Of a stretch of DNA of 64,000 nucleotides, positions 63,258 through 64,000 are shown in pieces. Origin of the DNA: Achatina immaculata. Lineage: Eukaryota; Mollusca; Gastropoda; Stylommatophora; Achatinidae. Numbering within the stretch: the first letter of the stretch is position 1; every line of letters begins with the position of its first letter. The notes below the pieces were generated by a model, which made no database searches, was not told where the DNA came from, and saw only the letters and a program-made list of their open reading frames with translations. A program made the translations under genes and the position numbers. Location: the NCBI GenBank assembly GCA_009760885.1, contig CM019692.1:53335262-53399261 (forward strand), written 5' to 3'.

Positions 63258-64000
63258 ATTTACGGCCAAGACAAAAATGCAAATGAACATTTTGGATTTG
63301 TTGAAGGAAATGGAACACACAATGTCATTTATGCTTTACGAACACTAACAGAAAGAGCTTTAGAAGTACAGAAAGATCTCTACTTATGCTTCATTGATTA
63401 CACCAAGGCATTTGACAAGGTGAAACATAATGAAATTTTTTTAATGCTTGAAGACATCAATATAGACGGCAAAGACCTGAGGATTCTAAAAGATATATTC
63501 TGGTAGCAAGAAACAGCAGTTCGAGTTGAAAATAGAACTGGAAAATATCAACCTGTAAAACAAGGGGTGCGACAGGGATGTGTACTATCTCCAGACCTGT
63601 TTTCTCTGTACAGTGAGAATATTCTAAGACCGATCATCACAGAAACAGGTATACAAATTTGGGGGATACAATATTAACAACCTTCGATATGCTGACGAAA
63701 CAGTACTGATAGCTGAGAACCAACAAGACCTGCAAAATTGCTTGGATAAAGTCGCCAAAGAAAGTGAATACAAAGGGCTTACTTTGAATACCAAAAGACA
63801 GAGACTATGGTTATAACTAAGAAACATAATCCACCAACGTGCAGTACAAAATGAAATGGAACTATTCTAAAGCAGGTGCAGAAATTTAAATAGCTTGGAT
63901 TAGTAATAACTTCAGATGGGAAATGGAAAACAGAAATTAGGAACAGAATAGGCCAAGCAAAGACTGTATTTCAGAGAATGAGAAACATATTATGCAACAC
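63258..64000 (+). pseudogene. LINE reverse transcriptase (family B), decayed, runs off edge
   Basis: Frames give NEHFGFVEGNGTHNVIYALR, then LYLCFIDYTKAFDKVKHNEI, VKQGVRQGCVLSPDLFSLYS, INNLRYADETVLIAENQQDL and GTILKQVQKFK. These are RT blocks with motif A in FIDYTKAFDK and motif C changed from YADD to YADE. An in-frame TAG follows DIFW and at least one frameshift lies near 63655. The C-terminal string matches the minus-strand LINE at 4.2-4.9 kb. The element continues past the window. Confidence 0.88.

Overview
The window is eukaryotic, repeat-dominated genomic DNA, most probably from a mollusc or another lophotrochozoan. The evidence is small exons with canonical GT-AG borders in kilobase introns, several non-LTR retrotransposon clades (RTE-like, I-like with RNase H), a Penelope-like element with a GIY-YIG endonuclease, a mariner fragment, tRNA-derived SINEs, and a Helitron-like element with internal about 146-bp repeats of the kind described from bivalves. 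No bacterial genes, rRNA genes or CRISPR arrays were seen. The taxon is an inference.

The one host gene I can support lies on the minus strand from about 22.4 kb down to 1.5 kb. Seven exons join in phase (22207-22368, 14495-14758, 11165-11340, 10579-10632, 7470-7643, 3981-4133, 1491-1592). They encode about 361 residues of the extracellular amino-terminal domain of a kainate-type ionotropic glutamate receptor. The signal-peptide exon is not identified. The ligand-binding and pore exons lie beyond the left edge. About 1.1 kb of the first 22 kb is coding.

Layout. 0-22 kb: receptor exons separated by minisatellites, a SINE, LINE 3' ends and an RTE insertion with a perfect 12-bp target-site duplication (20.4-21.9 kb). 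22-40 kb: no recognised host gene. It holds an I-like LINE with an uninterrupted RT-RNase H reading frame (26.8-28.8 kb), a decayed LINE (29.5-30.7 kb), dispersed repeats with a hammerhead-like core, and many tandem arrays. 40-56 kb: a Helitron-like element and three kilobase-scale direct tandem duplications (1.69, 2.1 and 1.36 kb). 56-61 kb: an RTE 3' end, a 62-bp array, and a 47-48-bp minisatellite family into which a Penelope-like element with long inverted repeats is inserted. 61-64 kb: mostly unique sequence, one unidentified 170-codon reading frame, and a decayed reverse transcriptase running off the right edge.

The most unusual feature is the 34-bp array at 11.34-12.71 kb. Its first unit overlaps the 3' splice site of a receptor exon, so about 40 copies of an acceptor-like sequence lie in the intron directly upstream of the real acceptor. 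Almost all long reading frames outside the named elements are by-products of tandem repeats whose unit length is a multiple of three or whose units lack stops in several frames.
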